64,000 nt of DNA. Origin: Burkholderiales bacterium (GTDB taxonomy: Bacteria > Pseudomonadota > Gammaproteobacteria > Burkholderiales > Burkholderiaceae_C). The stretch covers positions 62,001 through 126,000 of the forward strand of contig JAIOOS010000006.1 of assembly GCA_021414305.1 (NCBI GenBank), written 5' to 3'. The translations under genes and the position numbers were made by a program. The notes beneath the pieces were generated by a model. That model did not search any database. It saw only the letters and a list, made by a program, of their open reading frames with translations, and was not told the origin of the DNA. Numbering within the stretch: position 1 is the first letter of the stretch; every line of letters starts with the position of its first letter. Below, piece after piece: positions 32,082-40,243 of this stretch.

Positions 32082-34865
32082 ATGAGTTCGGACGTTTCCC
32101 TCCTTCGCCCGGCGCTCGACGCGGCGCAGAAGGCCATTCGCACCGCCGTTTCCGACGCCATCGACCCCGCCGCGAGCGCGCTCAAGGGGCTGCTGCGCAC
32201 CGCCCTGCCGGCCGAGCGCCCGGCGATCGTGCAGGCGCAGGCGATCCTGCAGCTCTCGCGGCAGCCGCTGCTCGCCGCCTTCGAGAAGGAACTGCGCGAC
32301 CTGGTCGAAGAGGAGCTGAAGCCCGAAGGTGAAGCCTCCGACTTCCACGACCCCACCGACTGGATGTCGGTCGGCCTCGTCGATGAGGACCAGTTCGAGA
32401 ACCGGCTCGTGTTCGAGCGCGTGGGCCAGCTCATCGGCCACGAGAGCGAGGGCGAGCTGCGCGAGCTCGCGGCCTACACCGGCGAGCTGCTGAGCGCCGG
32501 CTGGGCCGATCCTGCACGCAATCCGCTGCGCGGCCAGGTCATCGCCACGGCGCTGTATCAGGCCGTCGAGGCGGTGACCGAGGGCGACCAGTGCCGCCGC
32601 CACGTCGTCAAGGAGCTGGGCCAGACGCTCGCCCAGGCCTTGCGGGGCTCGTACCGTGCCATCGTCAAGGACTTCTCGGCGCGCGGCTTTCGCCAGATCG
32701 AGCTGAGGGTGCATCCGTCGGCCTCGACGGGGGGCGGCAGCGGCGGCGGCAAGGGCGGCGGAGCGAACGGCGCGGCCAACGGCGCCGGCAACGGCGCCGC
32801 CACCTGGGCTTCGGCCGACATCGGCGGCCCGGCGAATCCCGGCCTGGAGGCGATGCGCGACCTCTGGGAGAAATCCATGCTCGGCCGATTGCCCGTCGGC
32901 ACCGACCCGTCGCGTGCGTGGGAATCCTCGATCCGCAATCCGCAGGCCGCCGCCCACGTCGCCGCGCCCGGCGACGCGAGCGCCGACAGCTCGGCCGCGT
33001 TGCTCGAGCGGCTGATGCAGGAAGCGATGAGCGGCGCGCTGTGGTCGGCCGCGACCGCGCCCGCCGACGAGACGCCGAGGCACGGCAACGCGACCGACGC
33101 CGACCTGATGCGCCTGCTGCGCCGCCTCAACCACGCCGCTCCCGCGAAACCGGCCGATGCCGCCGGTCGCGCCGCGGGGGGCGGCGCCGAGCCTTCGTTC
33201 TTCGGCACCAGCTTTTCCGCCACCGGAGTGGGCGGCGCCGCGAGCGCATTCGGCGCCCTGCCGCCGACGAACCTGATCCGCGCCCACCACGACGAGCTGG
33301 TGCAGGCGGCCTCGGGCGAGGTCGATCACATGGTGATCGAGGTCGTCGCCAGCCTGTTCGACCAGATCCTCGCCGACGCCCGCGTGCCGCCCGAGATCGC
33401 CCGCGAGATCGCGCGGCTGCAGATGCCGGTGCTGCGCGTCGCCCTGCGCGACACCAGCTTCTTCTCGGCGCGCAAGCACCCGGTGCGCCGCTTCATCAAC
33501 CGGATCTCGACCCTGGCCGCCGGATTCGGCGGCTTCGACAGCGGCCCCGGCAAGGAGCTGCTGGTTCGCGTCAACGCGCTGGTGACCGAGATCGTCGAGG
33601 GCGACTTCGACCAGGTGCCGCTCTACGTGAAGAAGCTCGGCGAGCTCGAGCAGTTCGTCGCCGCCAACGCGCGCGCGCAGTTCGAGGGCACGCCGGCCGC
33701 GGCCACGCTGCAGGCCAAGGAAGCCGAGTGGCAGACGGCGAAGCTCTTCGGCGGCCGCCTGCACGAAGCCTACGAGAACCTGCCGATTCCCGACTACCTC
33801 AAGTCGTTCCTCGCCGGCACCTGGAGCCAGGTCATCGTCGCCGCGGCGCAGGGCGACGACGCCGACCCGGCGCGCGAGAAGCGCTATCGCCGCGCCGCCT
33901 TCCATCTCGTGGCGAGCATCCAGCCGAAGCGCACGGCCGAGGAGCGCAAGCTCTTCCTCTCCGGCCTGCGCGGCCTCACCGCCACGCTGGAGGAGGGCCT
34001 GGTGCTGATCGGCTGGCCGAAGGCCGAGCACGACGCCTTCTTCGGCAAGCTGGTCGAAGACCACATGGGCTCGCTCAAGACGGCGCCGGGCAGCGACCTC
34101 GATCACAACATGCTGCTGCGCCAGCTCGACGCCGCGGCGCGCACGCCCCTGCCCGATGCCGGCGAGACAAGCGAGCCCGCGCCGGGCGAGGGCTTCGAGC
34201 CGCGCTTCACCCCTCGGGAAGCAAGGCGCGTCGGCTTCGTCGACGAAACGGTGGTCGACTGGTCGAAGCCCGCTCCCGGCGCTGCCGCGAAGGAAGGCAG
34301 CGCCACCGCCGCCGAGCCGTCGCCCGCGCCCCAGGGCGGCGCCGCGGCCGAGCTCGATCTCGACCTGGCCACGCGCCCGGCGCCGATCGACGAGCTGCCG
34401 CTGCCGAAGGCCCGGCCCCCGGCACCGGTCGACGCGAACGCGTTTCCGGTCATCGAGCCCCCGCCGCCGGCCGCCGCGTCGCCGCTGCCGCCGGCGAACC
34501 CCGCGCCGACCTCGCCGGGCGCAGCGACCGAGCCCGAGGAGCCCACCGAAGGCCCGCAGCTCCTGAATCACCTGCTGATCGGCGGCTCCTACCGGATGCA
34601 CCTGAAGGACCGCTGGGAGAAGGTCCGCCTCACGCACATGAATGCGAGCAGGACCTTCTTTCTCTTCACCCACGGCGCCGAGGACCGCGGCACGATCTCG
34701 ATGACGGTGCGCATGCTCGGCAGGCTCTGCGAAACGCACCGCATGAAGGCCTACGAAGACAAGCCCCTGCTCGATCGCGCCACCGAGCGGCTGCGCAATG
34801 GCGCTCCCGGCGCGGCGCCGGCTCCCCGGGCCGCTGTGCGCGCGACGGAGCTCTCCGCCGCCTGA
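32082..34865 (+). CDS. DUF1631 family protein (927 aa)
   Basis: Very long soluble protein of the DUF1631 family, common in Beta- and Gammaproteobacteria and sometimes misnamed thymidine phosphorylase. The N-terminal 150 residues (RPAIVQAQAILQLSRQPLLA, VGLVDEDQFENRLVFERVGQ) and the central helical block (FDQILADARVPPEIAREIAR, KHPVRRFINRISTLA, GTWSQVIVAAAQGDD) carry the family pattern. A Gly/Ala/Asn-rich linker lies near 210-235 and a Pro/Ala-rich disordered segment near 680-820. The C-terminal 100 residues (LIGGSYRMHLKDRWEKVRL, then FFLFTHG) look like a small PilZ-like beta barrel. Its function is unestablished. It ends in a hairpin shared with the convergent desulfhydrase gene. Confidence 0.9.
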   Translation: MSSDVSLLRPALDAAQKAIRTAVSDAIDPAASALKGLLRTALPAERPAIVQAQAILQLSRQPLLAAFEKELRDLVEEELKPEGEASDFHDPTDWMSVGLVDEDQFENRLVFERVGQLIGHESEGELRELAAYTGELLSAGWADPARNPLRGQVIATALYQAVEAVTEGDQCRRHVVKELGQTLAQALRGSYRAIVKDFSARGFRQIELRVHPSASTGGGSGGGKGGGANGAANGAGNGAATWASADIGGPANPGLEAMRDLWEKSMLGRLPVGTDPSRAWESSIRNPQAAAHVAAPGDASADSSAALLERLMQEAMSGALWSAATAPADETPRHGNATDADLMRLLRRLNHAAPAKPADAAGRAAGGGAEPSFFGTSFSATGVGGAASAFGALPPTNLIRAHHDELVQAASGEVDHMVIEVVASLFDQILADARVPPEIAREIARLQMPVLRVALRDTSFFSARKHPVRRFINRISTLAAGFGGFDSGPGKELLVRVNALVTEIVEGDFDQVPLYVKKLGELEQFVAANARAQFEGTPAAATLQAKEAEWQTAKLFGGRLHEAYENLPIPDYLKSFLAGTWSQVIVAAAQGDDADPAREKRYRRAAFHLVASIQPKRTAEERKLFLSGLRGLTATLEEGLVLIGWPKAEHDAFFGKLVEDHMGSLKTAPGSDLDHNMLLRQLDAAARTPLPDAGETSEPAPGEGFEPRFTPREARRVGFVDETVVDWSKPAPGAAAKEGSATAAEPSPAPQGGAAAELDLDLATRPAPIDELPLPKARPPAPVDANAFPVIEPPPPAAASPLPPANPAPTSPGAATEPEEPTEGPQLLNHLLIGGSYRMHLKDRWEKVRLTHMNASRTFFLFTHGAEDRGTISMTVRMLGRLCETHRMKAYEDKPLLDRATERLRNGAPGAAPAPRAAVRATELSAA

Positions 34866-34883
34866 GGTCTCCCGCCCCTCAGG
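34861..34883. terminator. Bidirectional hairpin containing both convergent stop codons
   Basis: CCTGAGG (34861-34867) pairs with CCTCAGG (34877-34883) around a 9-nt loop. The TGA of the DUF1631 gene and the TGA of the convergent D-cysteine desulfhydrase gene lie in opposite arms of the stem, so it sits at the 3' end of both transcripts. No T-run is present. Confidence 0.45.
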
Positions 34884-35913
34884 CGAGCGGCGTGTCGCCG
34901 AGCACGGTGCCCGCGTAGGCGAAGAGAGACGGCAGGCCGCCCGTGTGCAGGAAGAGCACTCTCTCCCCGGCACCGAACCTGCCCTTCCTCGCCAGGCCGA
35001 TCAGCCCGGCCATCGCCTTGCCGGTGTAGACCGGATCGAGCAGCAGGCCCTCGCTGCGCGCGAGCATCTGCACCGCTTCGACCATGGGCGCATTCGGCAC
35101 CGAGTACTTCGGCTGCCACCAGCCGCCGATCGTGACCACCGCCTCGCGCGGCACCGTGAGGCGCACGCCGAGCAGGTCGAGCACGGCCTGCGCCTCGCGA
35201 TGCACCAGCGGCTCCTGGTCGGCCGGGTCGCGGCTGGTGCCGATGCCGACGATCGGCGTCGCCACATTGCCGCCGAGAAAGCCGGCGAGCAGGCCGCCGT
35301 GCGTGCCCGAGCTGCCGGAGCCGACGACGACGCGATCGAACGAGACGCCGAGCTCGAAGCATTGCTGCTGCAGCTCCTGCGCGCAGGCGACGTAGCCGAG
35401 GCCGCCGAGCGCGTTCGAGCCGCCGCCGGGAATGACGTAGGCCTTGCGGCCCTCGGCGGCGAGCGCATCGGCGACTTCCTTCATCGCCTTGCCCATGTCG
35501 CTGCCGGCGGGCACCACCGTGATCGCCTCGACGCCGAGCAGGCGGAACATGAAGTGGTTGCCGTTGCCCTTCGGGTCGTAGCCGCCGGCGACGCGTTCCT
35601 CGATGACGAAGCGGCACTTCAGCCCTTCCTTCACCGCCGCGGCGAGGGTGATCCGGCAGTGGTTCGACTGCGGCGCGCCGCAGGTGACCAGCGTGTCGGC
35701 GCCCTCGGCGAGCGCGGCAGCGACCAGGAACTCGAGCTTTCGGGTCTTGTTGCCACCCGGGAAGAGGCCGAGCAGGTCGTCGCGCTTGACCCAGACCTCG
35801 GGACCGCGGCCGCCCGGGCACTGCGCCGCGAGCGCGGCGCTGAAGCGGGGCATGGGCTCGAGCGGCGTCGGCCCGGGGGTGTAGATGCGGCGGGGAAAGC
35901 GGGAAAGGTCCAT
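34879..35913 (-). CDS. dcyD: D-cysteine desulfhydrase / ACC deaminase family enzyme
   Basis: 344-residue fold-type II PLP enzyme. Seen are RIYTPGPTPLEPMPRFSAAL, VWVKRDDLLGLFPGGNKTRK with the Schiff-base lysine, TCGAPQSNHCRITLAAAVKE (PLP-phosphate Asn/Ser region), VGSGSSGTHGGLLAG and LDPVYTGKAMAGLIGLARKG, which together fit DcyD, converting D-cysteine to pyruvate, H2S and ammonia. The related ACC deaminase cannot be fully excluded by eye. The ATG at 35913 gives the usual MDLSRFPRR start; no Shine-Dalgarno is obvious. It is divergent from the thermostable-hemolysin-family operon across 119 bp. Confidence 0.88.
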   Translation of the reverse strand: MDLSRFPRRIYTPGPTPLEPMPRFSAALAAQCPGGRGPEVWVKRDDLLGLFPGGNKTRKLEFLVAAALAEGADTLVTCGAPQSNHCRITLAAAVKEGLKCRFVIEERVAGGYDPKGNGNHFMFRLLGVEAITVVPAGSDMGKAMKEVADALAAEGRKAYVIPGGGSNALGGLGYVACAQELQQQCFELGVSFDRVVVGSGSSGTHGGLLAGFLGGNVATPIVGIGTSRDPADQEPLVHREAQAVLDLLGVRLTVPREAVVTIGGWWQPKYSVPNAPMVEAVQMLARSEGLLLDPVYTGKAMAGLIGLARKGRFGAGERVLFLHTGGLPSLFAYAGTVLGDTPLA

Positions 35914-36032
35914 GGCGCGTGGCAAAGGGTCGAAAAGCGGAGATTGTCGGCGGGCTTAAGCGCGGGTTAATCCCCCCCTCGCAACATCCTCTCCAGTGAA
36001 CGGCGGCCTCCTGGCTCGCCGCAGGAGTCCGA

Positions 36033-36668
36033 ATGTTGGCCATGGCATCTTCGCCGCGAGATCGAAATCCTTCCCTCATGACGAGGGTCGCCCCGGCGAG
36101 CACGCTGCGAACGCACGGACCCGGCGCGCCCGACCGGGCGGAAATCGAAGCCTTCATCCGCGACGTGTACCGCGAGCGCTACGGCGCCGACGTGCACCAG
36201 TTCGCTCCCATGCTCGTCAGCCTGGCCGACGAGAGCGGCGAAGTGATCGCCGCCGCCGGCTACCGCTCGGGAGCGCAGGGAGCGCTGTTCCTCGAGCGGT
36301 ACCTGTCGGCGCCGATCGAGACCTACCTGGCCGAGGCACCGTCGGCCTTGCCCCAGCGAAGCCGCCTGGTCGAGGTGGGTCACCTCGCCGCCACCCGCGC
36401 CGGCGCCGGCCGGCGCCTGATCCTGCTGCTCGGGCCGCACCTGGCGGCGCTCGGCTTCCAATGGGTGATCGGCACGCTGACGCAGGAGCTGCGGCAACTG
36501 TTCGTGCGCCTGGGCATCGTGCCGCTGTCGCTGGCCGAGGCCGATCCGGCCGTTCTCGGCGCGGAGATCTCCCGCTGGGGCAGCTACTACGACCATCGGC
36601 CGGTCGTGCTGGCCGGGCGGATCGACGTCGCCTTGCAGGCCTTCTCGCGGCGTCGCGCGCTGACATGA
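36033..36668 (+). CDS. Thermostable-hemolysin-family (GNAT-like) protein, first gene of a five-gene operon
   Basis: 211-residue protein of the T_hemolysin family. The name comes from a Vibrio hemolysin, but the fold resembles GNAT/autoinducer-synthase-type acyltransferases. Visible are AFIRDVYRERYGADVHQFAP, IAAAGYRSGAQGALFLERYL, RLVEVGHLAATRAGAGRRLI (the acetyl-CoA-loop-like segment) and FQWVIGTLTQELRQLFVRLG. There is no signal peptide, which argues against a secreted hemolysin. AGGAG precedes ATG 36033 by 7 nt. Its stop overlaps the ATG of the acyl-AMP ligase (ATGA). I infer an acyl-transfer step using the ligase product. Confidence 0.82.
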   Translation: MLAMASSPRDRNPSLMTRVAPASTLRTHGPGAPDRAEIEAFIRDVYRERYGADVHQFAPMLVSLADESGEVIAAAGYRSGAQGALFLERYLSAPIETYLAEAPSALPQRSRLVEVGHLAATRAGAGRRLILLLGPHLAALGFQWVIGTLTQELRQLFVRLGIVPLSLAEADPAVLGAEISRWGSYYDHRPVVLAGRIDVALQAFSRRRALT

Positions 36669-38098
36669 GGTCGGCGCTGCACGACGGCCGCAGGAGCTGG
36701 AGCCCGGACGAGCTCGCGAGCGAAGGCGAAGCGGCCTCGCGCCTGCTGCGCCAGGCCGGCGTTCGCGTGCTCGCGACAGCCATGGACAACGCGCCCGCAT
36801 TCGTGGCCCTCGACGAGGCGGCGAGCGACGCCGGCTGCGCGCATGTGCCGTTGCCGCTCTTCTTCACGCCGGCGCAGATGCAGCACGCCGTCGCGGCGGC
36901 CGGCGTCGACACGCTGCTCGTCGACCCGCCGCTCGCTGCGCTGTGGCCGGCGCTGCGCTGGGCGCCCGTCGAAGTCGCCGGCCGGACCCTGCAGTGGGCG
37001 CGCTGCGAAGCGAAGCCGGTCGCGCTGCCGCCGGGCACGGCCAAGATCACCTTCACCTCGGGAACCACGGGAACGCCCAAGGGCGTGTGCCTGAGCGGCG
37101 AGGCCTTGCGGCAGGTGACCGCGAGCCTGGTCGCGACACTCGCGCCGCTCGGGATCGAACGCCACCTGAACGCATTGCCGTTCGCGGTGCTGCTCGAGAA
37201 CATCGCCGGCCTGATGGCGCCGCGCCTGCAGGGCGCGATGCTGCAGACGCTGCCCCTCGCCGAGCTCGGCCTGAGCGGATCGTCGAGCTTCGACGCCGCC
37301 CGCTTCCACGCCGCGGTGCAGACGCATCGGCCGCACAGCATGATCCTCCTGCCGCAGATGCTGCGCGCCTGGTGCGGCCTGCTGATGCAGACCGGGCAGC
37401 GGGCGCCCGAATCGCTGAAGCTCGTTGCCGTGGGTGGCGCGGCGGTCGGCGCGGCGCTGGTGGACGCGGCCCAGGCGCTGGGCATCCCCGCGTGCGAGGG
37501 CTACGGCCTCTCGGAAGGTTGCTCGGTGCAGACGCTCAACCTGCCGGGATCGCAACGCGCCGGCAGCGTTGGGCGGGTGTTGCCGCACGCGCGCATCCGC
37601 GTCGCTGCCGACGGCGAGCTCGAGGTCGCCGGCACCCTCTTCAGCGGCTACCTCGGCGATCCGACGCCGGTGCCCGCGTGGTGGTCGAGCGGCGACCTCG
37701 GCACGATCGACGTCGACGGCTTCGTCCACGTGCGGGGCCGCAAGAAGAACGTGCTGATCACCGGCTTCGGCCGCAACGTCTCGCCGGAATGGATAGAGAC
37801 CGCCCTGCGCAGCCACCCGGCGGTGCTGCAGTCGGTGGTGTTCGGCGACGGCGAGGCGCAGCTCTCCGCGGTGCTGTGGCCGGTGTCGCCGGCGATCGAC
37901 GACGCCGCGCTCGCGGCAGCCGTGGCCGCCGCGAACGCTGGCCTTCCCGACTACGCCCGCATCGGCCGCTGGACCCGCGGCCGCGCCGCCTTCGACCCCT
38001 CCACCGGCCTGGCCACCGGCAACGGCCGGCCGCAGCGCGGCGCCATCGCCGAGCTGCACGCCGACGCGCTCGACCTCCACATCGCTTCCCCTTCCTGA
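36665..38098 (+). CDS. AMP-dependent acyl ligase with an atypical C-terminal motif
   Basis: 477-residue ANL-superfamily adenylating enzyme. The P-loop-like motif TFTSGTTGTPKG lies at residues 129-140, CEGYGLSEGCSVQTLN carries the substrate and AMP contacts, WWSSGDLGTIDVDGFVHVRG the ribose-binding Asp, and GRKKNVLITGFGRNVSPEWIE the hinge. The terminal motif reads LATGNGRPQRGAI, where the catalytic lysine usually found in this position (GK or NGK) is replaced. The N-terminal domain is short compared with acyl-CoA synthetases. It probably activates a fatty or aromatic carboxylate as acyl-AMP. It is coupled to the upstream gene by ATGA and 8 bp before the oxidase gene. Confidence 0.88.
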   Translation: MRSALHDGRRSWSPDELASEGEAASRLLRQAGVRVLATAMDNAPAFVALDEAASDAGCAHVPLPLFFTPAQMQHAVAAAGVDTLLVDPPLAALWPALRWAPVEVAGRTLQWARCEAKPVALPPGTAKITFTSGTTGTPKGVCLSGEALRQVTASLVATLAPLGIERHLNALPFAVLLENIAGLMAPRLQGAMLQTLPLAELGLSGSSSFDAARFHAAVQTHRPHSMILLPQMLRAWCGLLMQTGQRAPESLKLVAVGGAAVGAALVDAAQALGIPACEGYGLSEGCSVQTLNLPGSQRAGSVGRVLPHARIRVAADGELEVAGTLFSGYLGDPTPVPAWWSSGDLGTIDVDGFVHVRGRKKNVLITGFGRNVSPEWIETALRSHPAVLQSVVFGDGEAQLSAVLWPVSPAIDDAALAAAVAAANAGLPDYARIGRWTRGRAAFDPSTGLATGNGRPQRGAIAELHADALDLHIASPS

Positions 38099-38106
38099 AC
38101 GCCCCC

Positions 38107-38814
38107 ATGAGCTTTCACGCCCGACTCCTCGAACAGACCCATGCCGCCCGCCAGGGCCTGCTGGCGACGCCGATCATCCAGGGCGCGCTGCGCGGCCAGG
38201 TCTCGCTGCCGAGCTACCTCGCGTTCCTGCGCGAGGCCTACCACCACGTGCGGCACACGGTGCCGTTGCTGCGGGCGACGAAGGCGGCACTGCCCGAGCG
38301 CAATGCCTGGCTGCGCGAACCGCTCGACGAGTACATCGGCGAGGAAGCCGGCCACGACGAATGGATCCTCGACGACATCGCGGCCTGCGGCGGCGACGCC
38401 GGGTCCGTGCGGCACGGCGCGCCGGGGCACGCCACCGAAGTGATGGTGGCCTATGCCTACGACACGATCGCGCGCGTCAACCCGCTCGGCTTCTTCGGCA
38501 TGGTGCACGTGCTCGAAGGAACCAGCGTGTCGCTCGCACTCATGGCCGCCGACGCGATCCAGAAGCCGCTGGCCCTGCCCGATGCGGCGTTCAGCTACCT
38601 GCGCTCGCACGGCACGCTCGACCGCGAGCACGTGGCCCACTTCGCCCTGCTGATGGACCGGGTGGCCGACCCGGGCGATCAGGCCGCCATCGTGCATGCG
38701 GCGCGGGCCTTCTTCCAGCTCTACGGCGACGTGTTCCGCAGCCTCCCGCTGCCCGAGCCGCAGGCCGCAGCGAGCGCTCTCCTCGCTCGACGCGACGCGG
38801 CGGCCGAGGCATGA
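38107..38814 (+). CDS. Heme-oxygenase-like diiron oxidase (TenA/UndA-type fold)
   Basis: 235-residue all-helical protein of the TenA/heme-oxygenase-like superfamily. A full set of diiron ligands can be read: Glu80 and His83 (EEAGHDEW), Glu137 (VHVLEGTS) and His168-x3-Asp172-x2-His175 (SHGTLDREH), with Glu43 as a possible additional ligand. The H-x3-D-x2-H helix is characteristic of HDO enzymes such as UndA, CADD and SznF rather than of thiaminase TenA, which lacks metal. It would oxidise an organic substrate with O2, possibly the product of the adjacent ligase. No Shine-Dalgarno is evident at ATG 38107. It overlaps the SDR start by ATGA. Confidence 0.83.
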   Translation: MSFHARLLEQTHAARQGLLATPIIQGALRGQVSLPSYLAFLREAYHHVRHTVPLLRATKAALPERNAWLREPLDEYIGEEAGHDEWILDDIAACGGDAGSVRHGAPGHATEVMVAYAYDTIARVNPLGFFGMVHVLEGTSVSLALMAADAIQKPLALPDAAFSYLRSHGTLDREHVAHFALLMDRVADPGDQAAIVHAARAFFQLYGDVFRSLPLPEPQAAASALLARRDAAAEA

Positions 38815-39605
38815 AGGCCGCCGAGGCCCGCGTGCTGCTGACCGGTGCCCGCGGCGGCATCGGCCAGGCGATGGCGCGGGCGCTGCTCGGCGCCGGCGTC
38901 GCGGTCATGGGTGTCGGCCGCGCCACCGCGCCGCCGGCCCTCGTCGCCAGCGGCATGCACTGGCTGCAGGCGGACCTGATCACGGCGCAGGGCGTGGCGG
39001 ACGTGGCCACCGGCGCCGAGGCCTGGGGCGCCAACGTCGTGGTCCATGCGGCCGGCGTACCGGCCTTCGGCCCGCTCGCGAACGAGCCCGCCTGGCGCCT
39101 CGACGAGGTCGTTCGCACCAACCTGCTCGCGCCGATGCTGCTGACCCGGCAGATGCTGCCGCGACTGCTCGCCCGGCCGCGGGCGCAGATCGTCTTCGTC
39201 GGCTCGGCGCTCGGCCGCATCGGCCTGCCGGGATTCAGCGTCTACGGCGCGAGCAAGTCCGGCCTGCACGGCTTCGCCGAGGCGCTGCGCCGCGAGCTCG
39301 GCGGCAGCAGCGTGCGCGTCCAGGTGCTCGCGCCGCGCAGCACGCGCACCCCCTTCAACGATGCCGCCGTCGAGGCCTACAACCGCGCCACGAGCACCGC
39401 GATGGACTCGCCGGAGCTTGTCGCGCAGGCACTGCTGCGCCTGATCGAGAGCGAGGCGCCCGAGCGCTTCATCGGCTTTCCCGAACGGCTGGCGGTGCGA
39501 CTCAACGGCGCGCTCGGCGCGCTGCTCGACCGCAGCTTCGTCAAGCACCGACGCCATCTTCACGCGGCCCCGGCCGCACCCGACGCACAAGGATCACGAA
39601 CATGA
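38811..39605 (+). CDS. SDR-family oxidoreductase of the T_hemolysin operon
   Basis: 264-residue short-chain dehydrogenase with the cofactor motif TGARGGIGQAMARAL, HAAGVPAFG in place of NNAG, catalytic Ser in FVGSALGRIG and YGASKSG. Arg residues after the first strand (GVGRATA) suggest NADP(H). The C-terminal extension FIGFPERLAVRLNGALGALL is often seen in SDRs acting on acyl chains. It overlaps both neighbours by ATGA. As part of the operon it probably reduces or oxidises a keto or hydroxy intermediate; this is inferred. Confidence 0.87.
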   Translation: MKAAEARVLLTGARGGIGQAMARALLGAGVAVMGVGRATAPPALVASGMHWLQADLITAQGVADVATGAEAWGANVVVHAAGVPAFGPLANEPAWRLDEVVRTNLLAPMLLTRQMLPRLLARPRAQIVFVGSALGRIGLPGFSVYGASKSGLHGFAEALRRELGGSSVRVQVLAPRSTRTPFNDAAVEAYNRATSTAMDSPELVAQALLRLIESEAPERFIGFPERLAVRLNGALGALLDRSFVKHRRHLHAAPAAPDAQGSRT

Positions 39606-40243
39606 ACAACCCGCTCCTCGCCGGCCTGCTGGCCGCCTCCTGCCTGATGCTTCCCGGCGCGCATGCCGCTCCCGTCGACGACGCCGTCGTCGAGTTGCAG
39701 CGCGACTGGGAGGTCGTTCGCTACCAGACCCCCGCCGGCGAACGCGAAAAGCGCTTCGAGACGCTCGCGGCCAAGGCGCACCAGACCACCGAGGCCTTTC
39801 CCAACCGGGCCGAGCCGCTGATCTGGGAAGGCATCATCGACAGCTCGCTCGCCGGGGAGCGCGGCGGCCTCGGCGCGCTCGGCCTCGTGAAGCAGGCGCG
39901 CACGCTCTATGAAAAGGCGATCCAGATCGACGCCAACGCGCTCGACGGCTCGGCCTACAACAGCCTGGGCGTCCTCTACTACAAGGTGCCGCGCTGGCCG
40001 GTCGGCTTCGGCGACAAGGTCAAGGCCGGCGAGCTGCTGCAGAAGGCCCTGGCCGTGAACCCGCAAGGCATCGATCCGAACTTCTTCTACGGCGAGTTCC
40101 TCGCCGAATCCGACCGCCGTGACGAGGCGATCGTCTACCTCGAGCGTGCCCTGCAGGCGCCGGCACGACCCGGCCGGCAGATCGCGGACACCGGCCGGCG
40201 CGAGGAGATCCGCGCCCTGCTGGCCAAGCTCAAGCCGCGCTGA
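39602..40243 (+). CDS. Exported TPR-repeat protein, last gene of the T_hemolysin operon
   Basis: 213-residue protein with a Sec signal peptide (LLAGLLAASCLMLPGAHAA, cleavage near residue 23). The mature part has tetratricopeptide-like helices (LVKQARTLYEKAIQIDANAL, YNSLGVLYYKVP, AGELLQKALAVNPQGIDP, EAIVYLERALQAP). It is probably a periplasmic adaptor for the pathway. The ATG overlaps the SDR stop. The last 14 bases overlap the 3' end of the convergent sensor kinase gene. Confidence 0.85.
   Translation: MNNPLLAGLLAASCLMLPGAHAAPVDDAVVELQRDWEVVRYQTPAGEREKRFETLAAKAHQTTEAFPNRAEPLIWEGIIDSSLAGERGGLGALGLVKQARTLYEKAIQIDANALDGSAYNSLGVLYYKVPRWPVGFGDKVKAGELLQKALAVNPQGIDPNFFYGEFLAESDRRDEAIVYLERALQAPARPGRQIADTGRREEIRALLAKLKPR

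Noticed and set aside
36033-36668. Secreted hemolysin/toxin
   Set aside because: The family name is historical. There is no signal peptide, and the operon context is enzymatic, so a toxin role is not supported.
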